This document shows positions 17,014 through 27,600 of a DNA stretch of 64,000 nucleotides, piece after piece. Positions within the stretch are counted from its first letter, which is position 1, and every line of letters starts with the position of its first letter. Under the pieces are notes generated by a model, which did no database searches, was not told the DNA's origin, and worked only from the letters and a program-made list of their open reading frames with translations. The DNA is from an uncultured Flavobacteriales bacterium. Lineage in GTDB: Bacteria > Bacteroidota > Bacteroidia > Flavobacteriales_D > CAJJDF01. A program made the position numbers and the translations under genes. The stretch is from assembly GCA_905182785.1 (NCBI GenBank), contig CAJJDF010000016.1, positions 78,247-142,246 on the forward strand, given 5' to 3'.

Positions 17014-19644
17014 ATGACCGCAAAGGAAATACGCCAACAGTACAAAGATTTTTTTGAATCTAAAGGACACAAAATAGTTCATTCTGCACCAATCGTAGTG
17101 AAGAATGATCCAACTTTGATGTTTAATAATGCTGGGATGAATCAGTTCAAGGATTTGTTTTTAGGAAACAAAAAATCGGATGTAAAACGTATTGCCAATT
17201 CTCAAAAATGTTTGAGAGTATCTGGAAAACATAATGACTTGGAAGAAGTAGGTGTAGATACTTACCACCACACTATGTTTGAGATGCTTGGAAACTGGTC
17301 GTTTGGAGATTATTTCAAGAAGGAAGCAATAGAATGGGCTTGGGAATTATTGACAGAAGTCTACAAGCTGGATAAAGACAGATTATACGTAACAGTTTTT
17401 GAAGGAGATAAGGGAGATAAGTTAGGATTGGATCAAGAAGCAAAAGACATTTGGAGTGGAATTGTAGAGGCTGATCAAATAATCTTAGCCGATAAAAAAG
17501 ACAATTTCTGGGAAATGGGAGAAGTAGGACCCTGTGGACCTTGTTCTGAAATCCATGTAGATTTAAGAGACCAAGAAGAGATAGATAAAATAGGAGGTAA
17601 GGAATTGGTAAACAAAGATCATCCCCAAGTTGTGGAGATTTGGAACTTGGTTTTCATGCAGTACAACCGAATTAAAGACGGTTCGCTACACCCACTTTCT
17701 GCTCAACATATCGATACAGGTATGGGGTTTGAGAGATTGGTGATGGCAATGCAAGGAAAAAAATCGAATTACGATACAGATGTTTTTTCTCCCTTGATTA
17801 AGGAAATTGAAAAAATTTCTGCAAAGAAATACAAAGAAGGAGAAGGACATTCTGACGAGCAAACAAAAACTAATATTGCAATTCGTGTAATTGCTGATCA
17901 TATTAGAACATTGGTATTTGCAATTGCAGATGGTCAATTACCATCCAATACTGGAGCTGGTTATGTAATCCGTAGAATCTTGAGAAGAGCAGTTCGTTAC
18001 GGTTACCAAGTATTAGACTTGAAAGAACCATTTTTTCATAAATTGGTGGATGTTTTGGCTAAAGAAATGGGAGATGCATTTCCAGAATTAGTTTCTCAAA
18101 AAGAACTGTGTACTAAAGTGATAAAAGAAGAAGAAATATCTTTTTATAGAACTTTAGAACAAGGAATAAGAAGAATGGATGATTTGATGAAAGCAAATGC
18201 TTCTACTAAGAAAATAGAAGGAAAAGACGCTTTTGAATTGTACGATACATTTGGATTTCCGTTTGATTTAACTGCATTGATTGCAAGTGAAAATGGATAT
18301 GAAGTAAGTGAAAAAGACTTTGAATCTAGTCTTCAGGAACAAAAAGACAGAAGTAAAAAAGCGAGTAAAGTAGACACTTCGGATTGGATTGTATTGAAAG
18401 AAGATGACAAAGAAGAGTTTATCGGTTACGACACCATGGATACGAGTGTGTACATTACTCGTTACCGAAAAGTAAAAGCAAACAAAAAGGAATTTTACCA
18501 ATTGGTATTTAATTTCACTCCATTCTACGCAGAAGGAGGGGGACAAGTGGGTGATACAGGATTTATTGAATCCGAAAAAGAAAAAGTATTTATTACCAAT
18601 ACAAAAAAAGAAGATGGATTAATTCTTCATTATGCAGACAAATTACCAGAGTTTCCAACTCTTATGTTTCATGCAGTTGTTAACGCTAAAAAAAGAGCAT
18701 TAACAGCAAATAATCATACAGCAACCCATTTATTACACAAAGCATTGCAAGATGTATTGGGAAGTCATGTAGAACAAAAGGGTTCATTGGTAAATGAGAA
18801 ATATTTGAGGTTTGATTTTTCTCATTTTAGTAAAGTAACAGACGAAGAATTAGTAGAAATTGAAACAAGAGTAAATACAGAGATCCGTAAAGATATTCAC
18901 TTGAATGAATTACGAAATACTCCAATGAAGAAAGCTCAGGAATTGGGCGCAAAAGCATTGTTTGGTGAAAAATACGGAGATTTAGTACGTGTAATTCAGT
19001 TTGGAGATTCCATAGAATTATGTGGAGGAATTCACGTAGAATCTACAGGGAAAATTGGTTCGTTTAAATTGATATCTGAAAGCTCAACAGCAGCTGGAAT
19101 AAGAAGAATTGAAGCAATTACTTCTGAAGCAGCAGATAAATTTGTGAATGATAAGCTTAGCTTAGTTTCGGAATTAAATCAGATTTTGAAATCACCTAAG
19201 GACTTGAAAAAAGCGGTGGAGGATTTAATTGCTCTAAACAGTAAATTAGGAAAAGAGATTGAGAAGTTAAATGCAGCCAAAGCAGGAGATTTAAAAGCAG
19301 AATTAATAAAAGAGATAAAAGAGGTAAACGGAGTTAATTTCTTGGCTAAGAAAGTAGATTTGGATGCTGGGGGAATTAAGAAAATTGCATTTCAACTGAA
19401 ATCTGAGCTAGATAATTTGTTTTTGGTTCTTTGTAACGAGAACAATGGAAAAGCAAATATCACTATTTTGGTATCCGAAGAGTTATCTAAATCCAAAGAT
19501 TTACACGCAGGGAATATTGTAAGAGTACTTGCCAAAGAAATCAATGGAGGAGGAGGAGGACAACCTTTCTTTGCGTCAGCAGGAGGAAGTAATCCAGCAG
19601 GAATTCCTAAGGTTTTTGAATTGGCTAAGAAGTATATTGATTAA
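17014..19644 (+). CDS. alaS: Alanine--tRNA ligase
   Basis: 876 residues, full length. It charges tRNA-Ala with alanine. Seen: the class II aminoacylation core at the N-terminus (MTAKEIRQQYKDFFESKGH, then NNAGMNQFKDLFLG), GPCGPCSEIH near 175-184, the editing domain zinc ligands HTATHLLH near 568 and CGGIHVE near 669, and a C-terminal DHHA1/C-Ala domain with a Gly-rich loop (GGGGGGQPFF) ending at residue 876. No internal stops or losses are evident. It appears monocistronic, with a minus-7 box just upstream and no obvious terminator in the 167 bases before the next gene. Confidence 0.98.
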   Translation: MTAKEIRQQYKDFFESKGHKIVHSAPIVVKNDPTLMFNNAGMNQFKDLFLGNKKSDVKRIANSQKCLRVSGKHNDLEEVGVDTYHHTMFEMLGNWSFGDYFKKEAIEWAWELLTEVYKLDKDRLYVTVFEGDKGDKLGLDQEAKDIWSGIVEADQIILADKKDNFWEMGEVGPCGPCSEIHVDLRDQEEIDKIGGKELVNKDHPQVVEIWNLVFMQYNRIKDGSLHPLSAQHIDTGMGFERLVMAMQGKKSNYDTDVFSPLIKEIEKISAKKYKEGEGHSDEQTKTNIAIRVIADHIRTLVFAIADGQLPSNTGAGYVIRRILRRAVRYGYQVLDLKEPFFHKLVDVLAKEMGDAFPELVSQKELCTKVIKEEEISFYRTLEQGIRRMDDLMKANASTKKIEGKDAFELYDTFGFPFDLTALIASENGYEVSEKDFESSLQEQKDRSKKASKVDTSDWIVLKEDDKEEFIGYDTMDTSVYITRYRKVKANKKEFYQLVFNFTPFYAEGGGQVGDTGFIESEKEKVFITNTKKEDGLILHYADKLPEFPTLMFHAVVNAKKRALTANNHTATHLLHKALQDVLGSHVEQKGSLVNEKYLRFDFSHFSKVTDEELVEIETRVNTEIRKDIHLNELRNTPMKKAQELGAKALFGEKYGDLVRVIQFGDSIELCGGIHVESTGKIGSFKLISESSTAAGIRRIEAITSEAADKFVNDKLSLVSELNQILKSPKDLKKAVEDLIALNSKLGKEIEKLNAAKAGDLKAELIKEIKEVNGVNFLAKKVDLDAGGIKKIAFQLKSELDNLFLVLCNENNGKANITILVSEELSKSKDLHAGNIVRVLAKEINGGGGGQPFFASAGGSNPAGIPKVFELAKKYID

Positions 19645-19811
19645 GAAATTTTTACAACATAAAATTCTGATTTAAGTTGATTTTTTTATTAATATAGTTG
19701 CCAGTATTTTTTTTATTAATCTTAGTGTAAAAAAATCGTATATTTATTTAATTTTTTGATTATTATCTTATAAGATTTAAGTTTTAGTCGATATTTATTT
19801 ATTTTTTTACA

Positions 19812-22800
19812 ATGAGATTTAATTTTATATTAATAATAGTTCTAATATTTTTTACTAGTTTAACTCTTAAAAGTGCTCATATCGTAGGAGGTGAAATCAC
19901 CTATAGATGTCTTGATAGTAATAGGTATGAAATAACTTTAACCTTATTTAGAGATTGTAACGGTATATCATTTGCAAATGGTGCTCAAATAGGTTGTTTC
20001 AATGGAGGAACGGGTGCACTTGTAACCAGTACATATGTTCCCTTAGACACGTCTCAATTCGTTCCATTAAATGCTGTATCGCCTTGCTTGATAATACCTC
20101 CAGGAACTTGTCTTGAACAAGCTACTTATATTGATACAGTTACACTGTTACCTGATACAAATGGATATGACATTTCTTTTTCTGTTTGTTGTAGGAGTAA
20201 TGCAAGTAATAACATTACAATTCCAGGAGGCTTTTTTGGAGGTGCAGGAAGTTCTTTTCATACTCGTATTCCACCAAATGACACCTTGTGTAATAGCAGT
20301 CCTATATTTAATAGTTATCCACCTGTTGTATTGTGTATAAATGATCCAGTATATATAGATTATTCTGCTACAGACGCTGATGGTGATTCTCTTTCTTATG
20401 AATTTGTTACCCCTTATACAGGAGGTAACAGTAGAAACCCAACTCCAAATCCATCGCCTCCTCCATACGGAGTTGTAAATTGGTCTGCGGGATTTAATGT
20501 AAACTATCAAGTTCCCTCTTCCCCAGCATTCTCTTTAGACAGTGCAACCGGATTTTTAACTGGAAAACCCTCATCTCTAGGTAATTATGTAACAGGAGTT
20601 ACAGTGAAAGAATATCGAAATGGGGTTTTAATAAATGAAACAAGAAGAGATTTCCTGATGATTATCGTAAACTGTTTACCAACATCTTCATCTATTGCTA
20701 ATCCTGGAGTTATTTGTGATAGCTATACTGTAACATTTGGAAATGGAAGTATCAGTACTCCGACAACTACTTATTTATGGGATTTTGGTGATACATCAAC
20801 CTTACTTGATACTTCTACGTTATTTAACCCTCAATATACTTATCCTGATACAGGCGTTTATATTGTAACATTAATCTCAGATCCCTACTCACCAGCATGT
20901 GCAGATACTTCCATCAGACAAATATTTGTATATCCATTAATAGGTCCTGCATTCACAAAACCTTTAAACCAATGTTTAATTGGGAATTCATTTGATTTTA
21001 CAGCAGCAGGTATCTATTTTAATACTACACAAATTGATTGGGATTTTGGACCTACAGCTACTCCAAGATCCGATACGTCAATTAGTCCAACAGGAATTAC
21101 TTATAACAGTAAAGGCTATAAAACTATTACTTTACGTTACCAAGATTTTGGATGTGACACAACTATTTTTGAAATAATAGAAGTATATCAATCACCTATT
21201 GCTGACTTTTCTTTTTCTAATAATAATTGTATTGATTATTCTATTGATTTTTATGACTCTAGTTTATATGTAGGGGATTACTATTGGGATTTTGGTCTGA
21301 TTGGAAGCACAACTGATACTTCTACGTTAGCAAATCCAACTTTTACTTTTCCTGATACTGGTTTGTATACTGTTAGGTTAGTTGTAGACTCTAATTCTTC
21401 GACTTGCCCTGATACAATTTATAAACAAGTTCGTATTGATCCTCTATTAACTCCATTTTTTACTTCTCCAATGGACCAATGTTTAATGGGAAATTTATTT
21501 GACTTTAACGCAGGAGGAGCATTTTACACTAATACTCAAATTAACTGGAATTTTGGACCTACAGCTACTCCAAGTACTGATAGTGTTACAAACCCAACAG
21601 GAATAGTATTTAGTAATAGCGGTACAAAAACTATTAGTATCAGGTATCAAGATTTTGGCTGTGACACCACATTTATTGATAGTGTTAATGTTTACGACAA
21701 TCCAGTTTCTAGTTTCACTTATGTTGAGGATCACTGTAACAACTTTACTATTCAGTTTATTGATTCAAGTTCATTTGTAGGAGATTATTATTGGGATTTT
21801 GGTGTACTCGGTAGCACAATAGATACATCAACATCTGCTAATCCAATTTTTACTTATTTGGACTCAGGTACTTACACAGTAATGTTGGTTATAGGTTCAC
21901 AGTATTTAGCTTGTCCAGATACTTCTTACCAAATAATAAGAGTTGATCCCCTATTAAATCCTTATTTTGTTAGACCAGCTAATCAATGTTTCACTGGTAA
22001 TTCTTTTAATTTTAACGCTGGTGGAGCTTTTTATCCTGGAACACAGATAGATTGGAATTTTGGTATTTCAGCTACGCCAAGTACTTCAAATATTCAAAAT
22101 CCTACAGGTATTGTTTTTAATACATCAGGAAAGAAAGCAGTTACTATCAGATACCGAGATTTTGGTTGTGATACTTCTTTTGTGGATACAATTCATGTAT
22201 ATGAGTTGCCAGTTGCTAATTTCATTATTGATTATGTAATTTGTGTAGACTTAGTAACTACTTTCTATGATTCAAGTTTGTATGCGGGTTCATACCAATG
22301 GGATTTTGGATTGCCAGGAATCACCAATGATACTTCCTCTTTACAAAACCCAATATTTACTTACCCGGATACAGGTACATACACAGTAAGATTAATTGTA
22401 AGTTCCCAGTATTTGCTTTGTGCACCTGATACTATTTACAAACAAGTAAGAATCTTTCCAGTATTAGATCCTCAGTTTAATTTACCAGCTAACCAATGTT
22501 TTGTAGGAAACGCATTTAATTTTATTGCTGATTCTAGTAGTATTTATTATCCTACAACACAATTTACTTGGGATTTTGGACCGTCTGCAACTCCAAATTC
22601 AGATACAACACTTAATCCACCAACTTTAATATTTAATACAAGTGGGAAGAAAGCAATATCATTAATTTTTACTGATTTTGTTTGTGTCATTACTAAAACA
22701 GATACTATTGAAGTGTTTGATAATCCTGTTTCTAATTTTGGATTTACAGATAATAATTGTCATGATTTATCAGTACAATTTATAGATTCTACACAATTCA

Positions 22801-25800
22801 CAACTGAATATTATTGGGATTTTGGAGTAATACCGAGTACAACTGACACATCATTTTTAGCAAACCCTTTGTTTAGTTATCCAGATTCTGGGGTTTATAC
22901 TATAAGACTTATTGCAGATGGGAATGAATCTTTGTGCCCTGATACGTCTTATAAACAGATAAGTTTAAATCCAATCTTAGCTCCTTATTTTAGTAAACCA
23001 GCTAATCAATGTTTTAGTGGAAATTCATTTGATTTTACAGCAGGAGGTACTTCATATCCAGGAACTCTAATTGACTGGGATTTTGGACCTACAGCAACAC
23101 CAAGCACATCAAGTATATCTAATCCTACAGGAATTGTCTTCAGTACAAGTGGTAAAAAAGCTATTACTATAAGATATAGAGAGTTTGGATGTGACACAAT
23201 ATTTGTAGATACTATAGAAGTGTATGATAATCCTGTTTCAAACTTCTCATTTGCCAACAACAACTGTTTTAATTTAACAGCACAGTTTTCTGATTCTAGT
23301 TTATTTGCCACAGGGCATAATTGGGATTTTGGAGTTACTACAAGTATAACTGACACCTCTACTTCTTCTAATCCTACTTTTACATATCCAGATTCAGGGG
23401 TTTATACAGTAAGGTTGATAGTTGATGGAAACATATCTTTATGTCCAGATACCTCATATCAACAGATAACTGTAAACCCATTACTAAATCCTTATTATAG
23501 TAAGCCCGTAGATCAATGTTTAACAAGAAACTCATTTGATTTTAATGCTGGAGGTACTTTTTTCAGTTCTACTCTAATAGATTGGGATTTTGGAGTTACA
23601 GCAACACCTAGTACTTCTTCTAATCAAAATCCAACAGGAATTACTTATAGTAATGTAGGGTTGAAGCCGATAAGTATAAGATATAGAGATTTTGGTTGTG
23701 ATACTACATTTATTGATACAATCGAAGTACATACTTCACCAACATCTAACTTTTCATTCTCTGATAACAATTGTATAGATTTTAATATCAATTTTATTGA
23801 TTCTAGTTTATTAGCGGATTTTTATAATTGGGATTTTGGTGTTACTACAAGTATTTTAGATATTTCAACAGCAACAAACCCTAGTTTTACTTTTCCAGAT
23901 TCAGGAACTTATTCAGTCATGTTAATTGCAGGAACTAATTCTTCAATCTGTCCAGATACATCTTATCAGTTAGTGGCAATGTACCCACTTTTGAGTCCTT
24001 TCTTTACAAAGCCTGCAAATCAATGTATCAATGGTAATTCATTTGATTTTAATGCAGGTGGAGCTTTTTATGGAACAACTCAAATTGATTGGGACTTTGG
24101 AATTACAGCTTCACCTATTACTTCTTCAATTGCGAATCCAACAGGTGTTACATTTAGCAGTATAGGATTAAAACCTATAAGTATTAGATATAGAGCAAAT
24201 GGATGTGATACTACTTATTATGATACTATAGAGGTATATCAATCTCCTTTTTCTGATTTTTCTTATACTGATAACAATTGTGTAGATTTCAGTGTTGATT
24301 TTTATGATTCAAGTTTACATGCAGGAAATTACTATTGGGATTTCGGAGTAGCTTCAATTACAACAGATACTTCTACTTCTCCTAATCCTACTTTTGTATT
24401 TCCAGATTCTGGAGTTTATAATGTAATGTTAGTAATAGATTCCAACTCTTCGATTTGTCCTGATACATCTTATCAATTAGTAACAATGTATCCTCTTTTA
24501 AGTCCTTACTTTACAAAACCAGCAAATCAGTGTATAGATGGTAATTCATTTGATTTTAATGCAGGAGGTGCTTTTTACGGTACTACACAAATTGATTGGG
24601 ATTTTGGAGGTTCTGCAACACCTAGTACTTTTTCAGGTGCAAATCCAACTGGTATAGTTTTTAATACAATTGGAAATAAACAGATAACGATAAGATATAG
24701 AGCCAATGGATGTGATACTAGCTTTACAGATTCTATTGAAATATATGTTTCACCTTATTCTAATTTTTCATTTTCTAATAATAATTGTGTCGATTATTTT
24801 ATCCAATTCAGTGATTCAAGTGTAGATTCTAAAGATTATTACTGGGATTTTGGAGATTCTACAACTTTAGCCGATACTTCAAATTTGGCAAACCCTTCAT
24901 ATACTTTTCCTGATTCAGGAACCTATAAAGTTATGTTAGTGATGGGGTCAAAAACTTCAATTTGTCCAGATACTTTGTATCAGCAAGTAATTTTGCATCC
25001 GTTATTAAGTCCATTTTTTATTGCACCAATGAATGAATGTTTGAATGAAAATTCATTTGATTTCAATGCTGGTGGAGCTTTTTATAGCTCAACTCAAATA
25101 GATTGGGATTTTGGAATTACAGCTACACCAATTACTTCTACTGTTGCAAACCCTACAAACATTGTTTATAGAACTAGTGGATTAAAGCCTATAAGCATAA
25201 GATATAGCGCATTTGGATGTGATACTTCTTATTTAGATACAATAGAGGTTTATCCTTCTCCTATAGCTGATTTTAGAATAAATGAAGATGAATATTGTTT
25301 AGGAGACTCTTTAGATATTGATTTAGTAAGTCTTTCAGATGCAAGTTTACTTCATTTTTGGAATTTTGGAGACACAGGCTCTTCAACTCAATTAGCACCT
25401 ATATATGTTTATCAAGATTCTGGAGTATATGATGTGACATTAATTGTAGAAAACACTTATGGTTGCAGAGATACAATGGAAAAACTAAATTCTATTACTG
25501 TTTTCCCAAGTCCAACAGCATTATTTTCACCTTTAATTTTAGAAACTTCGTATTACTTCCCATATGTTACTTTTACAAATAATTCATTGAATAGTAGTTA
25601 TTCAATGTTTAACAATGGAGACGGACAAATTATCTCACCTTTTAGTCAATATAATTCAGAATATACCAGAGAAGGATTTTATTACCCTATGTTAACTGTA
25701 GAAAATATTTATGGTTGTTATGATACTTTAATTGGAGAGCTCTTTTATGAAATGAAATACAATTTATACATACCAAATTCATTTACTCCTAATAATGACG

Positions 25801-26033
25801 GTAATAATGATGTATTTCTTCCAACAATAAATATTGATTCTAATTATAATTTTAAGATTTTCAATAGGTGGGGAGAATTAATATTTGAAACTACTGATGT
25901 TCAAGAAGGTTGGGATGGATCAAGTACTAATGGAATACCACTAAAAGCTGATGTTTATGTTTATAGAATAGTATATCGTGACCCAAAAAGAGTTGTAAAA
26001 GAGATTAAAGGTCATGTTACTCTATTGAGGTAA
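19812..26033 (+). CDS. Giant PKD-repeat surface protein with type B T9SS sorting domain
   Basis: 2073 residues. Signal peptide, then the SAHIVGGEITYRCLDSNRYE domain that opens many Bacteroidota gliding-associated proteins, with DADGDSLSYEF near residue 190. Residues about 290-1900 are PKD-like domains, recognisable by YWDFGD/DWDFG cores and by FTYPDSGVYTV strands. They form nine tandem units of about 169 residues, each a pair of PKD-like modules. The C-terminus is a type B gliding-motility-associated sorting domain (NSFTPNNDGNNDVF, FNRWGELIFE, GWDG, ending VTLLR). It is predicted to be exported by T9SS and displayed on the surface, as an adhesin or glycan-binding scaffold. Substrate unknown. 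Confidence 0.93.
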   Translation: MRFNFILIIVLIFFTSLTLKSAHIVGGEITYRCLDSNRYEITLTLFRDCNGISFANGAQIGCFNGGTGALVTSTYVPLDTSQFVPLNAVSPCLIIPPGTCLEQATYIDTVTLLPDTNGYDISFSVCCRSNASNNITIPGGFFGGAGSSFHTRIPPNDTLCNSSPIFNSYPPVVLCINDPVYIDYSATDADGDSLSYEFVTPYTGGNSRNPTPNPSPPPYGVVNWSAGFNVNYQVPSSPAFSLDSATGFLTGKPSSLGNYVTGVTVKEYRNGVLINETRRDFLMIIVNCLPTSSSIANPGVICDSYTVTFGNGSISTPTTTYLWDFGDTSTLLDTSTLFNPQYTYPDTGVYIVTLISDPYSPACADTSIRQIFVYPLIGPAFTKPLNQCLIGNSFDFTAAGIYFNTTQIDWDFGPTATPRSDTSISPTGITYNSKGYKTITLRYQDFGCDTTIFEIIEVYQSPIADFSFSNNNCIDYSIDFYDSSLYVGDYYWDFGLIGSTTDTSTLANPTFTFPDTGLYTVRLVVDSNSSTCPDTIYKQVRIDPLLTPFFTSPMDQCLMGNLFDFNAGGAFYTNTQINWNFGPTATPSTDSVTNPTGIVFSNSGTKTISIRYQDFGCDTTFIDSVNVYDNPVSSFTYVEDHCNNFTIQFIDSSSFVGDYYWDFGVLGSTIDTSTSANPIFTYLDSGTYTVMLVIGSQYLACPDTSYQIIRVDPLLNPYFVRPANQCFTGNSFNFNAGGAFYPGTQIDWNFGISATPSTSNIQNPTGIVFNTSGKKAVTIRYRDFGCDTSFVDTIHVYELPVANFIIDYVICVDLVTTFYDSSLYAGSYQWDFGLPGITNDTSSLQNPIFTYPDTGTYTVRLIVSSQYLLCAPDTIYKQVRIFPVLDPQFNLPANQCFVGNAFNFIADSSSIYYPTTQFTWDFGPSATPNSDTTLNPPTLIFNTSGKKAISLIFTDFVCVITKTDTIEVFDNPVSNFGFTDNNCHDLSVQFIDSTQFTTEYYWDFGVIPSTTDTSFLANPLFSYPDSGVYTIRLIADGNESLCPDTSYKQISLNPILAPYFSKPANQCFSGNSFDFTAGGTSYPGTLIDWDFGPTATPSTSSISNPTGIVFSTSGKKAITIRYREFGCDTIFVDTIEVYDNPVSNFSFANNNCFNLTAQFSDSSLFATGHNWDFGVTTSITDTSTSSNPTFTYPDSGVYTVRLIVDGNISLCPDTSYQQITVNPLLNPYYSKPVDQCLTRNSFDFNAGGTFFSSTLIDWDFGVTATPSTSSNQNPTGITYSNVGLKPISIRYRDFGCDTTFIDTIEVHTSPTSNFSFSDNNCIDFNINFIDSSLLADFYNWDFGVTTSILDISTATNPSFTFPDSGTYSVMLIAGTNSSICPDTSYQLVAMYPLLSPFFTKPANQCINGNSFDFNAGGAFYGTTQIDWDFGITASPITSSIANPTGVTFSSIGLKPISIRYRANGCDTTYYDTIEVYQSPFSDFSYTDNNCVDFSVDFYDSSLHAGNYYWDFGVASITTDTSTSPNPTFVFPDSGVYNVMLVIDSNSSICPDTSYQLVTMYPLLSPYFTKPANQCIDGNSFDFNAGGAFYGTTQIDWDFGGSATPSTFSGANPTGIVFNTIGNKQITIRYRANGCDTSFTDSIEIYVSPYSNFSFSNNNCVDYFIQFSDSSVDSKDYYWDFGDSTTLADTSNLANPSYTFPDSGTYKVMLVMGSKTSICPDTLYQQVILHPLLSPFFIAPMNECLNENSFDFNAGGAFYSSTQIDWDFGITATPITSTVANPTNIVYRTSGLKPISIRYSAFGCDTSYLDTIEVYPSPIADFRINEDEYCLGDSLDIDLVSLSDASLLHFWNFGDTGSSTQLAPIYVYQDSGVYDVTLIVENTYGCRDTMEKLNSITVFPSPTALFSPLILETSYYFPYVTFTNNSLNSSYSMFNNGDGQIISPFSQYNSEYTREGFYYPMLTVENIYGCYDTLIGELFYEMKYNLYIPNSFTPNNDGNNDVFLPTINIDSNYNFKIFNRWGELIFETTDVQEGWDGSSTNGIPLKADVYVYRIVYRDPKRVVKEIKGHVTLLR
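20934..25260 (+). repeat. Nine tandem ~507-bp coding repeats (paired PKD modules)
   Basis: Unit starts, taken at the conserved Pro codon before the xxFxxPxxQC motif, are 20934, 21441, 21948, 22458, 22971, 23478, 23985, 24492 and 24999. Seven of eight spacings are 507 or 510 bases and one is 513. Each unit holds an NQC...DWDFG half and a DNNC...YWDFG half. Units 7 and 8 are the most alike. The second half of unit 9 diverges after about 25260. Confidence 0.9.
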
Positions 26034-26193
26034 ATTTTATAATAATTAATATGTTTTGAATAGCACTGAAAGGTTTAATCCACAATTTATTTATATTTTA
26101 TTGTTTATAACCCAAATTTAAAAAATTTAAGGAAAGTCAATTTTTTTCGTATAATTAGTAAATTAAAAAACTAACGTTTAAAAAAAACTAATT

Positions 26194-26577
26194 ATGAAAA
26201 ATATAAAAACAGTAGTAAGAATTCTATTAGGATTAGGATTAGTTATTTTTGGACTTAATAAGTTCATGAACTTTATGCCTTTTCCTGAAATGACAACTGA
26301 AATGGGGAGCTGGATGGAAGCTTTAATGGCGACTGGTTTTGTTATGAAACTTGTAGCTGTGGTAGAAATTGTAACAGGATTGGTGCTTTTAATCAATAAA
26401 TATGTTCCTCTTTCTTTAATAGTTGTATTACCTGTTATGGTAATAGCTTTCTTGTCTCATTTATTATTAGATATTGCAGGAGTAGGTGGTTCAGCAGTAT
26501 TTTTACTATTAATTATTTTATTAATGGTATGGAATAAAAATAGTTACAAAGACCTTTTAAGGCTTAACACTTTGTAA
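26194..26577 (+). CDS. DoxX family membrane protein
   Basis: 127 residues with four hydrophobic helices (about 6-22, 44-66, 70-92 and 97-116). The N-terminal pattern RILLGLGLVIFGLNKFMNFMP and the central MKLVAVVEIVTGLVLLI are typical of the DoxX family, small quinone-pathway-associated or stress-linked membrane proteins. No catalytic partner is encoded nearby, so the role is open. It converges on the next leftward gene, with only ten bases between stop codons. Confidence 0.85.
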   Translation: MKNIKTVVRILLGLGLVIFGLNKFMNFMPFPEMTTEMGSWMEALMATGFVMKLVAVVEIVTGLVLLINKYVPLSLIVVLPVMVIAFLSHLLLDIAGVGGSAVFLLLIILLMVWNKNSYKDLLRLNTL

Positions 26578-26587
26578 ATAAATAAAA

Positions 26588-27496
26588 TTAAACCGTTTTA
26601 GCTTTTGCTTTGGCGGTTTTTTTTATTTCCAATTGATTTTTTTTGTCTTTAAGTCTAAGGCTGTTTTCCACAAAATAAAAAACAATAAAGCCAACTAATA
26701 ATCCAAAAATAATGGAATTCTCAATCCAATGTTTGAACGGATGAACCCAAATTTCTTTGAATAAATCCCACCTACCAGTTACTTCAATGAAATTCCAAAA
26801 GATAATAACGGTAGGGATTGCGTAACGAATAGCATAATCGAATTTCTTTATTTTAATTAATTTAATACATAAAAAAGCCGACCAAAATAAAGAGCCAAAA
26901 GCTACAAAATAGGTGATTGGATGTCTGTCTCCAGCAATATCTTTGTCGTAGACTAATAAAAGAAGTATGTAAAAAGTCCATAAAATAATGATTGTTTCTA
27001 TGAACGTTATTCCAGCCCAAACTTTGTCTTGAGCCTTTATTTTATCAAATTTTAATCCTCCTATTTTTTGAAACCAATTAAAAAATGTACAGCTTGATTG
27101 TTTAAAAATGTACATGATAAGAATTGTAGAAAGTAATCCTACAGAGGATAACATCACTAGGTATTCAGGTTTTGTAGTTATTTCTCCATTTTCTATGAGA
27201 GGAGCAACTTGCAGTTTTTCTGCAATCCATACAAACGAAAACTCAACCCAACCAGTCCAAATAAGAATCCCTGCGATTAAACCTAGAATTGTTGCTGTAA
27301 GTGGTTTTTTGTTTTTTCTTATTCCTATGAAAAATAAGAGCAAACCAGTAAATCCAATTATTGAAGCTCCAATAAATTTATATTCAGGAATTAATTTTTC
27401 ATTTAAAACCATAAGAGCATGACCAATAGGCATTAGAAATAACACGATAAGAAAGGAAAACACACCTGTTTTAATAGATTTTATTGAAATTGACAT
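26588..27496 (-). CDS. Polytopic membrane protein of unknown function
   Basis: 302 residues from the ATG at 27496. An in-frame TTG at 27526 is less likely because it lies inside a minus-7 box (27524-27531). About eight hydrophobic helices are predicted, the first from about residue 8 (GVFSFLIVLFLMPIGHALMV) and the last near residue 275 (FGLLVGFIVFYFVENSLRL), ending in a Lys-rich cytoplasmic tail (KKTAKAKAKTV). There are no recognised motifs. WTGWVEFSFVW and TGRWDLFKEIWVHPFKHW are distinctive Trp-rich loops. Family unknown; it appears to be transcribed alone. Confidence 0.7.
   Translation of the reverse strand: MSISIKSIKTGVFSFLIVLFLMPIGHALMVLNEKLIPEYKFIGASIIGFTGLLLFFIGIRKNKKPLTATILGLIAGILIWTGWVEFSFVWIAEKLQVAPLIENGEITTKPEYLVMLSSVGLLSTILIMYIFKQSSCTFFNWFQKIGGLKFDKIKAQDKVWAGITFIETIIILWTFYILLLLVYDKDIAGDRHPITYFVAFGSLFWSAFLCIKLIKIKKFDYAIRYAIPTVIIFWNFIEVTGRWDLFKEIWVHPFKHWIENSIIFGLLVGFIVFYFVENSLRLKDKKNQLEIKKTAKAKAKTV
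26590..26624 (+). terminator. Intrinsic terminator after doxX-like gene, overlapping the opposing gene
   Basis: AAACCG pairs with CGGTTT, enclosing an inner AGC/GCT stem, followed by eight T. The hairpin lies inside the last codons of the leftward membrane-protein gene, so the two convergent genes share this DNA. Confidence 0.55.
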
Positions 27497-27523
27497 TTGT
27501 CTCTTGTTAAGAATGATTCTAAA

Positions 27524-27531
27524 CAAAGGTA
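27524..27531 (-). promoter_or_regulatory. Minus-7 box for the polytopic membrane protein gene
   Basis: On the minus strand it reads TACCTTTG, matching TAnnTTTG, 27 bases before the ATG at 27496. It decides the start codon choice for that gene. Confidence 0.55.
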
Positions 27532-27600
27532 TTTCTTATTTTTATTCATTCCAAATAAAAATAAAGTGATTACAATAATTTTAATGCGAATAACTAATTT

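Noticed and set aside
20113..20340. Open frames in other frames and on the opposite strand inside rpoC, alaS, the PKD gene, aconitase and accC
   Set aside because: All overlap strongly supported genes and encode low-complexity or mirror-image sequences typical of shadows.
20934..25260. Regularly spaced repeats that might suggest a CRISPR or satellite array
   Set aside because: The repeats are about 507 bp, in frame and fully coding as PKD modules, with no short identical repeat and unique spacers.
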